A DNA stretch of 64,000 nt from Monosporascus cannonballus (Eukaryota; Ascomycota; Sordariomycetes; Xylariales), in contig QJNS01000121.1 of NCBI GenBank assembly GCA_004154925.1, forward strand, positions 124,001 to 188,000, in the 5' to 3' direction. This document shows positions 13,401-26,300 of this stretch, piece by piece. Numbering within the stretch: the stretch's first letter is position 1; each line of letters starts with the position of its first letter. Under the pieces are notes generated by a model. That model did not search any database, was not told the DNA's origin, and saw nothing but the letters and a program-made list of their open reading frames with translations. The translations under genes and the position numbers were made by a program.

Positions 13401-16400
13401 AAAACCTTTACGGTTTATGCGAAGAAACTCTGGTTTAATTTTTACCGTATATTAAATATTCTTTCTAATATTTAGGTATTTAGATAATTTCCGGAAACGA
13501 TTTTATATCAAACAGCTTCTACGAGTTTATACATAATTTCCCAAAAGCGACATATTAATATTTTTGGTTAAAACAAACCTTCAATAAATTTACCAAAACT
13601 AAATTAAAAATATTAAAACTTATATATGTTTGCAGTAACATCAAAATATACATATTTGGTATTTTGCTTTTTATAATTAAATATTATTACGAAATATGTC
13701 TATAACCTTAATTCCGTTAAATTGATTGAAGAATAAATTCCCGATATTTAAGTAATTACAATAAAAAATTAAAATAATAACGAAAACTTTACAGATAAAG
13801 GTATAACGTAACCTGTATATTTTTGATCTAAAAAAACAACAAAAACACTCTGTAACAGTAAAAGCGGTTAAGTCGTTTCACCTTATACGGGCCATTAATA
13901 AAAAGGACGAATTAGCGAGTAGATAACCGTAAATTTCGCGTATATTATATTTTGCTTATATAGCATTTATATTGTGCATTAAAAATATTAATAACTAAAA
14001 TCTTAATATTAAAAATGGAAAAATAAAAAGGAAAATCATAAAATGGCGTCCAGATTTTGAAAAATAAATTAGTTAAAGTTAGTTATATAATGTTTTCGAC
14101 CTTACTCTAGAAAGATATTTACGCTTAAGTCAAATGGTAATTATACGAGCTGCACCTTGCAACGTAGATTAAGAAATTTAGAAATATGATGATAATATAC
14201 TAAAAAATGAAAAATCGTATAAGTGATAAATTTTATCACAACATTAAAGGGATTTAGTAGGTTATATATACATGTATTTATTACACTGATATTTAAAGTT
14301 CTATAAAGCGTTAAAAAAACTTTAGCGTCTGTAAAATTTTAAACAAAAATAATAATACCGCTTTAATATGAGTTTTGCAATAAATTTAAGATATAATAAT
14401 ATAAGCTTTACGGAAGAGTATAATAAATATTTGTTTTAAAAACGATTATAGGATTTATTTGCTATGAATTTTATTATTGCGCTTTTTTAATAGAAAGTTT
14501 AGAAATAAAAATATATTACGAAAATATTTTTATAGTTGGCAAAGTTACAAAATCTTTTTATTTTTTTACACTATTAAAAATACGAATGCGGAACAAAAAG
14601 AACCTCACATTTTTTAAAAAAGAAACATTTTTAATGTACAGGGGTTTTTTCGTAAGGTTATTTCTGGAAAAAAAATTAACGTTAAAGTTTTAGTAAGAGT
14701 TTATAATATGATTCGACTTAAATTATGAGCTATCCATTGTTTTAAATTATAAATACTGACAAAACACTAAAGAGTTAAATTAAACGTTAGAAAAGTATTT
14801 ACGATATTTTATTTATGGGCCGTCGACGGGCCATAAATTAGCCAAGAAATCTGCCAACAACATAAAGGCATCTTTTTGGAGTAGAATATATATCTTACGC
14901 TTTTGTTATTTTGAACACTTTTTTTAATTAAAATATGACGTTTTAAAAAGTCTCAAAACATTGCTAAGTAAGAAATTAGAAATATACATAAATAAGTAAG
15001 GTTTAATACGTAGAAGCTATTTATTTTAAAATATGAATACTTAAGATTTGCTTTCATGATAATTAAAATATTTATAGTTAATGCGCTGAAATCAAATCGT
15101 AACTAAAATCCAAACAAAATTATAAACGAAAAAACCTTAACAATATTTGAAACGTTAAAAAATCTGCCTAATTTTAACGAAACAAAACTTAAAATTTATC
15201 CACTTAAATCTGAAATTAAGTTCTACTATATTATTATTATATTTCTTTCATATCCAATTATTTACATAATTTTCGGACCCAGTTTTGTATTAACCTGGTT
15301 TGAGAATTTTACAGTCTATTTTGGAAAGCAATATATAAATAACATTTTATAACAAAGTTTTTACCAAACTTGGGAAAACCGGAACAAACTATACAAATTA
15401 TACGTACGTATTTATAGCAACTTTGAAACTTACAAACTTAATATTTTACCGTTGATAATTAATTATTACCTCGAAATATCTGCCTTTATTGTTTTTATTT
15501 TAACGTTATAAAACAACAAATACCTGATATTTAAAGATTTATTATCAAAAAATCAGGAACAATAATGATGATGTTATGAATAACGTTATAACGTGAACCT
15601 CATATTCATAATACAAAAGAAAATAACCAAAAAAACGCTACAAAAGTAAAATTAGCTAAAGCATCTCACATTGCACCAGCCGTTGAAAAAAAAGAACTGG
15701 CAAACGGAGAAGCTCAAACTTGACGAGCGCCATCTAACAAGGGAAATATGAACAACGAAAACGAAAACCTCGAAAAAAAATAAGGCTTATGTAATAAATC
15801 AAAAAATCGGAAATTCCCTTAAATATCGAAAACGGCAAAAGAGTTTTCATCCAAAATCGGGTAAGGCTAATAAATACTAAATATTAAAATATTTAAATCT
15901 ACAAAAGTCTTGAATTACATGCATTTTTAGTAATTAAAACGAAACATGTTAATAAATTATATTTCCTTTGCTCAAATGCTTTAACCAACATTGAATAAAT
16001 ATTTTGCTTACCACAAACTTTAATGTGATATAAGCTTTATGAAAAATATTTTACTCATATTTCCAAAATCGTTTTTCAAAGAAAACATAAATTAATAAAA
16101 CATTTTCCTTTAATGTTAACGAAGTTCCCTATAGTTTTAGTTTGCAATATAAATAAGTTTTTCAGCGTAATACAAATTTTGTACAGATTATTATGAAAGT
16201 TTCTAAATTATATAACATTAATTACAAAGAATAACAAACTATAAGGAAAATCTTGCAAAAATTATTATTATTATCAAAAAATATACCGATATATCAATAA
16301 CGGATATAAAAAACGGTATAGTCGAAAATATTATTAATTACTCCTTTCAAAATTTGCTAAAACTAAATGGATTTAAATTTATAATTAGTAAAACGCGAAA

Positions 16401-17035
16401 ACTAATTTTATATAACCTAATTAGTTACTAAAATATCAACAAAAACTAAACCAAAAACATGGATCTTTTTTAAACAATACTTAAATAATATAATTATTAA
16501 CGAAGTAACAAAAATCTACTACTTTTAGATAATAAATACCGGCCAATTTACTTTTCCCTATAATTAAATGATTAAAACTTATTCCAACTATATTTCCAAC
16601 GCTTATTATCGCATTTAACAACCTGTTAATTGCGTTCTTAATTGCCAAAACCTCCCGGGCAAGAGCTAGTATAAAGATTTTTAAAAATTTCGAATATATC
16701 AAATTTCTGACATAAAATTTTAAAACAATAAACGCCTTTTCGCCGTAAAGCGCCCAAAAAAAATTGGTAATCTCAATATTTCAAAACAGCACTTTATAAA
16801 ATTTATCGACCGTTTATATGCCAAATGGTAACGAAAATTAAAATAATTCTATGCTTTTTTCGTAAAGAGTGTATATTATATTGTTTTTATTGTAGGAAAT
16901 AATCGTTTTCGGCATTTTTATTAAAATTAAACTTTTTATAACGCCATATAACATTTCCCGACGAAAAACCCAAAAAATATACCGTAATCAATCCGAATCT
17001 AGTAATGATTTTCTAAAAGGAATAACCTGTGCAAG
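10451..17035. other. AT-rich gene-free stretch with unassigned repeat debris
   Basis: No gene, RNA or complete repeat could be supported. The first kilobase may hold the integrase end of the Gypsy remnant. A less AT-rich patch at about 15650-15800 and a motif ggcccgtcgacgg-like at 14819 (echoed at 17223) hint at further old elements. The ORF at 16481-16702 (minus) is not recognisable. Confidence 0.5.
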
Positions 17036-17112
17036 TTTATCTACTTATATATAATTCTGGTCTTTCATTTAAAAAGGTTATAAGACGTTATAAAACGTCG
17101 AATTTCCATAAA
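17036..17112 (-). repeat. Dispersed inverted repeat, copy 1
   Basis: Read on the minus strand this segment matches 20445-20525 on the plus strand with scattered changes. Shared words include attcgacgttttataacg, tcaaat(aaa)...ccaggattgtatataagta-like sequence. The two copies face each other about 3.3 kb apart, so they may be the ends of one element or two insertions of the same repeat. Confidence 0.55.
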
Positions 17113-17556
17113 AAAGAGTGAAAAAAAAGTTATTTCCTACGATAAAAAATGTATAACATATTTTCTTTTTCGAAAAACGTCTAAAATGCTTTGGTTTTCT
17201 TACTGATCTTTTCCTATTTTTTGGCCCGTCGACGGCTGATAAATTGTTATAGACCGCCTTTCCGAGACGCCAAAGCTGTTATTATATTTTGGTATTTCAC
17301 AATGGAAAAAGCTTTTCGCCTTTTGGTTATTTATGTCGAAAATTCGGCGTAATCGAAATTTATTCGGTTTCCTTTATTTTGGCTGTTACTGGCGAGGCGT
17401 AGGTAATTAAAGATATAATTAGAAAATTAATAACTATAAAAATAAGTTTCAAAAATATACCCGGAATAACGTTAAATAACTTAAATTATAAATAAAAATA
17501 AATTGGCCTATATTTATTAACTCGAAAAGGCGATTTCATTATTTTATTAACCAAAT

Positions 17557-17558
17557 AT

Positions 17559-17625
<67 letters not shown>

Positions 17626-17630
17626 TTCAT

Positions 17631-17680
<50 letters not shown>
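17557..17680. repeat. ATTT microsatellite, about 31 units
   Basis: An unbroken tetranucleotide run of ATTT covers about 124 bp, with a single interruption (attc) near 17628. It is unusually pure for a region otherwise scarred by point mutations. ATTT contains no C or G, so it offers no target for RIP. Confidence 0.95.
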
Positions 17681-17681
<1 letters not shown>

Positions 17682-18600
17682 GAAAAAGCAAAGTGTTTAT
17701 TTAAACCGTTCTTAGAATTTGAAAAAGTATTTAATTTATGGCGAAAAAAGTTTTGACGCTTTACAAATCATGTTTTTTAGTATATTTAATAATGCCAAAT
17801 TTAAAAACGGTACTTAATAATTTTTTGAAAGACATTTTTATATCCGTTAAATGTACTATTGTGTCACTCTTTTTATAAACGGATAATTATTTATATTTTC
17901 CACGTTTGCGATTTTAGTCTGTAGTTTTTATTTTTTATTTGTTTTGTAGTTAGTTAGCTATTAACTAAAAAAAAAACTTAAAAACCACAGTTATTTATAA
18001 TCAACCCGCTAAATATCTTGACAAGGTCGTTCGAACCTCTTAAAATACCTATATACTTTATTTTAAATTCCGAATTAAATTAAATTAATAATTAAATAGT
18101 TCCGTATTAATCATATGTTATCAAATTCTTAATAACCAATATGTTAAATGTGTCAGTTAATTATATTTTTAGTTCACAACGTTAAAAAGATCAAATCTCC
18201 ACCTGACTATTTCTTTTAAATTCGTTATATTTCTTCAATTCCGCTATTTTAATCTTTTTTAATAACTGCAATTTGTAACAGTTTTAATATATAGATCAAA
18301 TGTCCGAACTTATTAACACATAAATACCTTGTTTATGACGAGTAATAATTAATTTATAAATTTAATTATAACGCTACGAAAATTTAATTTTTTTTAAAAC
18401 AAAACTTATACGTTTTTACCTATGTGTACTTGAATATTTCTTATTTATTAAGAAAGTTTCTGCTTACGTTATCACGTTAAAAATCTTAAAATTTAATGTT
18501 TTTATTTTTTACATTTTAGTGATTTTTCGATAATTCCGCAATATTAAACTTTTTTCCTATAATAATAGAGCATAAAATGCATTAATGTATACAGCAATAA
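17681..18600. other. AT-rich gene-free stretch
   Basis: No coding, RNA or repeat feature recognised. Confidence 0.5.
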
Positions 18601-18960
18601 TTATGACTTGTTTATTAATACACCTATTATTTTTATTTAACTGTAACTAATTCACATGTTCAATTATAATAAGAAGAAAATATGGGTTTGTTTATAAAAA
18701 AATCCTTACTTATATTTTATAAGTGGTATGTACGAAAAATTCGATACTTTTGTCTTTTATTTATTGATAATGATTAAAAATCGTTAAGCATTCTTATAGC
18801 AAACTTAACATTTATTTTTACCTAAGTTGCATTTTTAATTAACTACAACTAAGTCACTACTACTCTGCTTGTTATCCTAAGAAAATGAGAGTTTTTGAAA
18901 ATCCTTGCTTATACCTTATGAGTTGTGTATACGTGAAATTGGTTACTTTTGCCTTTTTTT
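18601..18960. repeat. Diverged direct duplication of about 170 bp
   Basis: The stretch from about 18625 to 18760 resembles that from about 18820 to 18955. Both contain an aagaaaat(a/g)-(t/a)g-gtttgt/gttttt block, then aaatccttacttata or its variant, then a gtatgtacgaaa-like block and cttttgtctttt or cttttgcctttt. The ORF at 18905-19135 begins inside the second copy and has no known motif. Confidence 0.5.
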
Positions 18961-19257
18961 GATTTTTACTTTAATCAAATTTGGTTATTTTCTTTATAAA
19001 CTTAAGGTTTGTATATATTTAAACCAGATTTTTATTAGAATATACTTAATTTATTCGCTCAGTTATAACTATATTAAATTACAACCAGTTAAATTAGCGA
19101 CAGCTAACGAAAATATATTAATTCAATGGAAATAATTTACGTAAAAAAAAGGACTGATATTATACTTTCGAAAATTCGAAAACTTCAAATGGAAATATTA
19201 AGTAATTTCTAAGTGCGTTTTTGATTATACTTTCGATCAATAATACCAAGTTATTAA

Positions 19258-19389
19258 ATTACGTTAATTTTAAATTAGTTTTCTTAATTCCGCAATTACG
19301 TTAATTTTAAATTAGTTTTGTTAATTACGTAATTGGGTTAATTTTAAATTAGCTTTGTTAATTACGTAATTACGTTAAATTTTATTTAG
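19258..19389. repeat. 37-bp tandem repeat, about 3.5 copies
   Basis: Units begin at 19258, 19295, 19332 and 19369 (partial). Each starts attacgttaattttaaatt, followed by agttttnttaattncgna. Differences between units are few; some are transversions, so not only RIP has acted. It lies in gene-free DNA and has no visible role. Confidence 0.85.
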
Positions 19390-20444
19390 TTTAACCAAAA
19401 CATGCCTAAGTTATTTAAAATGGTCACATAATAAACGTTATTATTTGTGTTGGAAAAATTTTTATTAAAAATAGTTAAAGTCTTGCATTATATTTATGAA
19501 TTACTACTGCCTAGTGAAGCTTAAATGCGAAAATTAAATTAATATACGTTTTTTAACATAATATTTTTATGTTTCATACTTGTATAAAGTTAATTTAAAA
19601 ATACATATAAATAATTAGAAATTATAATTAAAATACTTTAAGAATGCTATATTTAATTTATTTAAACTTTAGTATAATTTTTATTAAATTTTCAATATTA
19701 CGTTTCAGCTTGTACTTGTTTTAAACAACTTTTTTAAATTGTTCAAACACCGATTTTTTATAAACATCAGTAATAAATTTAATTCATGTGTAATGTTACT
19801 GAATTTGCGTAGGTTTTTACTCTTTCCGCACTTTGGTGCTGTGGTTATTAATTTAATGAAAAAAAATTAAGAAGTTGTATACAACGTACAAAATTATGAA
19901 AGTGGAAATAATTTATAAATTAATACATTAAACGGGTCTCTTTTCGTTACAAAAGATGAAATTAAAAATATGTTTTGAAATATTAGTGTTTGAAATAAAA
20001 CGGTTAAAATGTTTTAAAGGTTCTTAAGTTATAATAAGTCAAGCGGATTCGGATCATTAAAAGGTGATTAATCATTTTACTAAAATAGGTTTAATGTAGC
20101 GAATAATATTAAATTCATAAATACTATTTAAAATATGTTATTCAAATTCAGGATATGATAAACACAATAGACATTAAGGATAAAATTATAATTTAAAATA
20201 AATATACCAAAAGAATGTTTAAAAATTAGTACAATGTGTTAATATGTTTAAAAGTAGATATATAATATCTTATAATATTATTGTAACTCTAATTCAGAAT
20301 CAAATATTTAGAACAGGAATTGGGTAAAATAAGTCCTAGTTAATTAATACTCTTTTAAAACGATTTTTCTAGACATCTTTTCTTATTTATTTATATATTA
20401 TTTTTGTGCCTCTTTCTCCAAAGAAAAGGCTCCTTTTCGTTCTT
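19390..20444. other. AT-rich gene-free stretch
   Basis: No supported feature; stops in all frames. Confidence 0.5.
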
Positions 20445-20525
20445 TTTTCTATCTAGATTCGACGTTTTATAACGTTCTACAGCGTTTTCAAATAAAAAAA
20501 CCAGGATTGTATATAAGTAAACAAA
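20445..20525 (+). repeat. Dispersed inverted repeat, copy 2
   Basis: Partner of 17036-17112 in opposite orientation. It contains attcgacgttttataacg and accaggattgtatataagta, which recur in the partner with substitutions. Confidence 0.55.
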
Positions 20526-22184
20526 CTTAAACTTTCAGATATTATACATTTTAAAAAATTATTAATAAATTAAAGTTTAATTTAATAATGTCATTTTTAT
20601 AATATTAACATCTTTCTATATCTTATTGTTTTCCTTTTATTTAAAAGGGGTTGTTAATAATGTCGAAGCTTTTTTAAAAAAGTTTACATAATTATTTTCT
20701 TAATTATCGAAGATTATATGGTTTTCAACTCGTGATTAAATAACCAATTAACAAAGCCAATTTTTTCCGGATATCCTGTTATTAGATTACGAATTCTTAT
20801 TTATAACATTTAATTCTATATCTTAAGATGTAATATTTTCAAATTTATATTTAATTTTTATGTTATAATTTATATTCTGATTATCATTAAGCCTAATGCG
20901 AAATACTTTTCAGCAATATTCTCATATTTTCGAACCATTGAAAAGCAGAAATAAAAAATATATACAAGTTAAAACCATTTAATTTTATTTTCGATTATTA
21001 CTTATGTTCGGAATTACAATGAAAACGCTTTACTCTGTATATATATATATATTATTTTATAGAATTTCAAAACCAAAAATCAATATTTTAGAAATTTGTT
21101 CAATTAATTAAAACTTACCAACATCGATATTAAAATATTTTTGGATAGTAAATTCCGCTAGAGCAAAATGTACGGTCCGTAAAATAAATGTATACATTTT
21201 TTATAAATAAAAGACATTATCGCTGCGGTTTTTAGACAAAATAACATTTTATATATACCCCAAAAATTCTATATTGATTTATTTTAAACGGGATGATTTT
21301 TTCTTTTCCCGATCGAAAGTCCATATATTTTTTATCTTTTTATTATAAATAGATCCGGGAAATAGGGGTAGTGAAATGGGCGTTGTTTTCAAATTAATAA
21401 AAATTGTAAACTAAAAAAACACGTTATTGAATTTATTACATCAGAAGAAAAAAAATGAAAAATTTATCTCTATTATATAATTTTACATATAATTTATTTT
21501 TGATAAATAGTTTACAATAGTATTTTTTGTGTTTCTTTTTATCGATATTTTCGGAATACAATTTCATCTCTTTTTTTCCCATTTCGTCACCAAATCTACT
21601 TTAAAATTTACAAAATAACCTTTTTAATTTATCATGAATTTTTTATGTATTTTTAAAGCAGAATGAAACATATTTATATCTTAAATATGCCGGTTTTCTT
21701 TTTTTTAAAAAAAAAACCGGTTTAATTATGGGTTATTTTAATTTTTTTAAAACCGGAAAATTTGTATTTTATAAAGAGAAGGTAATACTTTTCGCGGTTT
21801 TAAAAAAATTATGGTATAAACCAGTAATGTTTAATCAAATTGGGGAATTGTAAATATATTTAAAAAACACCAAATATAATTTTTAAAAATACATATTAAT
21901 AAAACTGTAGTACATCCGATTTTTAGTTTTAATATTTGTTGTTAAATATTTTATATTTAAATTGGTTAAAAAATGATTAATTTAACAGTAACTCGCAGAA
22001 AATATGTCTTTTTACTTAATTAAGACGGTTTTTTGTAAAAACACATATAGATAATGAAAAAAATATATAATTTTTACATATTCTAGTATTAATATAAAAC
22101 ATGGCATAATTTAAAAAGTTTTTTAATAAACTAAAATCTTCATTTCTAAATTAACGTTTTAAATATGTTCAAAAATTTTAATAT
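20526..22184. other. AT-rich gene-free stretch with a poly-T/poly-A palindrome
   Basis: No gene seen. At about 21690-21720 a ccgg-flanked poly-T run meets a poly-A run to form a near-perfect palindrome of about 30 bp, which could form a hairpin. Another aaaccgg lies about 35 bp on. Function unknown. Confidence 0.5.
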
Positions 22185-22189
22185 ATTAT

Positions 22190-22311
22190 TGTTACGGCAC
22201 GAGAACAAGGGTGTAGCCATCACACCACTAAAAGTAGAACGTTGTCAGCTCGAGCACTAATCGTCTTATTCTACCCTATATACCTACGAGATGTCACTTA
22301 GTACCGTAACA
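22190..22311. repeat. LTR, left, TRIM copy 1
   Basis: 122-bp terminal repeat ending ...ccgtaaca, the exact inverse of its tgttacgg start. It differs from its partner at 22545-22666 mainly by C/T and G/A changes. Confidence 0.85.
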
Positions 22312-22544
22312 GTAAGTCTTCCTTCAAATTGCATCGTCTCGATACAATCAATTAAAAGTTAAAGGCCCTCCATTAAAAATCGCCTAGGCTTTCGGCAATT
22401 TTCGATTTATGCGTTAATTTAAGCCCTATGTTCAAGATAACTACGTTAACTAAAAGTCCGCCTCGTACGTACCCCTTACATGCGGAATAAGTTAGCTGCC
22501 TAATCCAGGAATCGAACGCACAACCCATGGAAAAGCTAACAAAC

Positions 22545-22666
22545 TGTTACGGCACGAAAACAAGGGCGTAACTATCATACCACTAAAAATAAAACGTTGT
22601 CAGCTTGAGTAGCGATCGTCATGTTCTGCGCTATATATGTACGAGGTGTCACTTAGTACTATAACA
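22545..22666. repeat. LTR, right, TRIM copy 1
   Basis: Starts tgttacggcac and ends tataaca. Same length as the left LTR. Confidence 0.85.
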
Positions 22667-22831
22667 ATTATAATAAATAAACAAATTAAGAAAAAAAATT
22701 ATTTACAAAATTTTAAACTTGAATTTATTTTTAAAACGTACCATAATATATAATTGTATATATAATTTAAAATCGAATTTAAATAATAAAAACTTTTAAA
22801 CCTATAATTAATGTTATTAATATAATACAAA

Positions 22832-23309
22832 TATTACGGCATAAAAAAATAAAAATGTAGCTATTATCCTACTAAAAATAGAACGTTATCAGCTTAAATA
22901 TTAACCACTTTTTTTGCCTTACATACTTATTAGGTGTTATTTAAAACTATAACAGTAAGTCCTTTTTTAATTACATCGTCTTAATACAACAAATTAAAAA
23001 TTAAAGGCCCTTTATCGAAAATCGCCTAACTGTTCGGCAATTTTCGATTTGTACGTCGATTTTTAGCTCTATGCTTAAGGTAACTACGTTAAGTAAAAGT
23101 CCGCCTCGTATCTAATATATTTGCAGGATAAATTAGCTGCTCAATCCAGTAATCGAACGCCCAACCCATAGAAAAACTGATAAACTATTACGGCATAGAA
23201 AAACAAAAATCTAGCTATTACATTATTAAAAGTGGAGCGTTATTAACTCGAACACTAATCGCCTGATTTAATCTAATATAGCTACTAAATGCTATTTAAA
23301 ACTATAATA
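22832..23309. mobile_element. TRIM-like miniature LTR element, copy 2
   Basis: Second copy of the 477-bp element in the same orientation, 165 bp downstream. LTRs are 22832-22954 and 23186-23309. It is flanked by its own 5-bp duplication, acaaa, at 22827-22831 and 23310-23314, so it is a separate insertion and not a tandem duplication. It carries many more C-to-T and G-to-A changes than copy 1; for example the LTR starts tattacgg instead of tgttacgg. The core keeps blocks such as aaaggccct, cggcaattttcgattt and aaaagtccgcctcgta. Confidence 0.85.
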
Positions 23310-23314
23310 ACAAA

Positions 23315-26300
23315 CATATTAACGCAATAAATAATTTTAAGCCGTTTTTAATTATATGTCTGGTATAATTTTCTTTATTTAACTTATTAAATTGTTAAAA
23401 TTTTTTAAATTATTAAAAATAAATGGCTAAAACTAAATTACTAAAATAAATTAAATATATTCGAAACTCTACTTCTTTTAAAATATTAGACAATATATTA
23501 ATATTACTATAATATTTATATATCGTTTGTACAAGTACAGATTTTATTAATAAAAGTTGTTATTAAACTTGTTAATTTTTATCGAATAATTAATATTTAT
23601 AGCATTTTTAATACGTTTTTCGAGCGTTAAACGTATTAAAAAATACTTATGACGTATTTTAAGGCCGGAATTTATATTGTTCGTTATTATTATACGTGTT
23701 TAAATGCCGAATCCAGTTGTTTCTCGCTGATTAAGAATTTTTCGAAGTAATGTATCGCTTTAAATATAATATAAGTAATCGAAATATTAATAAATAGTTA
23801 CTTTATCAAAAAACAAGGTAAATAAAAAATTTACGGTTTTCAAAATATGTTTTACTAAAAAGTAAAAAAAAAAATTTATTATTAATTTAAATAATTTTCT
23901 AGATAGGAAAAAAATATACATATCATTCAGCATATATAAATAATAGAGTAATACACTTATATCCTTATTTTAATATTTAAATATCGTTTATTACATGTTT
24001 TATGTTATGATATCTGAATATTTTAATGCAGTATATTATTATGCGGAAATAATTATAGTTATTAAACTTTAAAAATCAATACCAAAAGACAATAAAAGAA
24101 TTAAATATCTTTATGAAATATAATAATGTACGAAGTTTTAGTATATTATTAATTTTAATATAGGATACATATAATTATAAATATAAAAATATGAAAATAT
24201 AGTAAAATATATAATTTATATTAAGAATATTAAATAAATTTTAACTAAAAATATAAAATATTTTAGATTTTATAATATTAAAATTAATATCAATTATTAA
24301 CAGTTAACATTTTTAAAAAATAAACTTACTTAGTTTTTAATCTTATATTATTACGAAACAGTTCAAGTAATAATTGAAAATTCATTAAACATTTTAAAAT
24401 ATATATATAATAATATGGGCTTTTTTTGTTGCTATTATTTCGAACCGAAGAGTAAAATGTTGGTTAAAGTATATATATTAGTATATAATTTTAGATTGTT
24501 ATAGTCTTGAGTTTTTACAACGTTTTTAGGATATTCTTTTTTCATTTAGTTTTATTATATACAAATATATTTTTTCGGAAAAATTAATTAAATACCGTAT
24601 TTTCGTAATAAAAATATGTAACTTAAAATTAAGTAGAAACATTTTGGCTTCGCACTTTTTAAAATAAACTTGATATTTTTTCCGCATTTAATATACAATT
24701 CATTAACATATTATTGTATATTAATATAGAAATTCAATCTATATATCTCTAGCATCGTTTTCGATATTTATTAGTAAACTTTTTTTAAAAAAATTACACG
24801 GCACGTTTTTATATTTACTTATAATAACGCAAACAATGCATATATTATTTTGCTATAAAGCGCCAAAAAAGAATTTCATTTAGAAAAACACTGTATAATT
24901 TTATTTTGTTTATATGAATTACGGTTACTATCATATAAATTTAATTTTTAATACATTTAATTATTTATTTTGGAATCAAGTATAAGTTAATACGATATGT
25001 TATAAAAGCAAAGTACATCCATAAATTCAATGGAAAATTTTAAATATTTTTAACACTCTGTGACAATATATTTAAATTCAGCGGGGTCTTTACTATAAAT
25101 TGTTTTTTATTACCTCTTTATAAATATGCGTATTATATCCCAGTTTCCCGTGAATTCTTTTGATTTCAGTATTTTTTGATGATTATTTTTATTTATTATT
25201 AATTGCTACCATGTATTATTTTGGTGCTGGTTGTTTTTTTTAAAAAAAAATGAAAAAATGCGTTCCTTTTTTAATAACAGTTTTTAACGCCGTTTATTTT
25301 GATTTTTTAGCATATATTAAAATACAAAATATTTGATAAAATAACCCGCAGTTTTTTTTAAAAAAAGGGATTTCATATAAAAACCTTGTTAACTTATAAA
25401 ATATTGAATATAAAACGAATACGTACGTTTTAATATAAATATAAAATATAAGTTTAAAAGTAAACGCCGTTAATATATATAAATGTATCATTTCCTTTGT
25501 AATATTTTGTCAATTTAAGTAAATAAAAGTTTTTATAATTACAGAAAGTAGATAGACGTTTCGTATTTTTATTATACGCTTTATTACATTTATTGTTCAA
25601 TTACATATATTGTAATAAAATTTAAATGAAAAAAAAACGTTATTAACGAATAAATAAATATCAGTAGATTTGGAAAAAGAGTAATAAAGAAAAACAAGAT
25701 CTAGTTTTAAAATTATTAATTTATATTATTGTAAATTAAGGAGCCCTGTTTATTAAACTCAATGAAGTTTTTTTATCTAATTTAGTATTTATAAAAATTA
25801 TATTTTTCGTTATAAAAACAATATTAAAACATTTTTATATAAATTATAAATATTCTTTTTCGTATTATTTTAGTTAATATTTATAATTAGAATAAACTTA
25901 AATTATTTCGGAACTATTTTTAAATTTCAATGGGGTGTGAAATTGTATTATTTAATAAAATTAAATATTTAACTAATTTTACTATGTTTTATAATACGTT
26001 ATGTAAATAACAAATTCATTATATTTTTAATATATTAATACCGAATAAATATTAATTCTATTTTTAAGTTCAGTGGCCGTTTGATAAATTCTTTTTCGAT
26101 TCGCATTAAATTTTATTCATTAGGCATTATATTTGTTTACGAAAGTATGTCGTTATATTTTTTTCTAAAAGTATATAAGGCGATATTATATATGCAACTA
26201 AAGCGTTCAAAATTAAGTTTCGTTTTCTTAGCCCAAATAACCAGGTTTGTATTAGTTTCTTTTTTAAAATGTTTTATAATATTTGTATTAAAATGGATAA

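Larger units (their letters stand above)
22190..22666. mobile_element. TRIM-like miniature LTR element, copy 1
   Basis: Two direct repeats of 122 bp (22190-22311 and 22545-22666) flank a 233-bp non-coding core. Each repeat starts tgttacggcac and ends taaca, so the LTR ends are inverted as in LTR retrotransposons. The 5 bp on each side are identical: attat at 22185-22189 and at 22667-22671, a classical LTR-element target duplication. The whole element is 477 bp and encodes nothing, which fits terminal-repeat retrotransposons in miniature (TRIMs), moved by proteins of an autonomous relative. The core contains, on the minus strand near 22500-22520, a gcgttcgattcctgg stretch resembling a tRNA B box or a primer-binding site. 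Orientation is undecided. Confidence 0.85.

Noticed and set aside
19258..19389. CRISPR-like array
   Set aside because: The repeat has no spacers, is a simple tandem repeat, and the organism is a eukaryote.
22190..23309. Tandem duplication of a single 640-bp unit
   Set aside because: Each copy has its own different 5-bp target duplication, showing two independent insertions.
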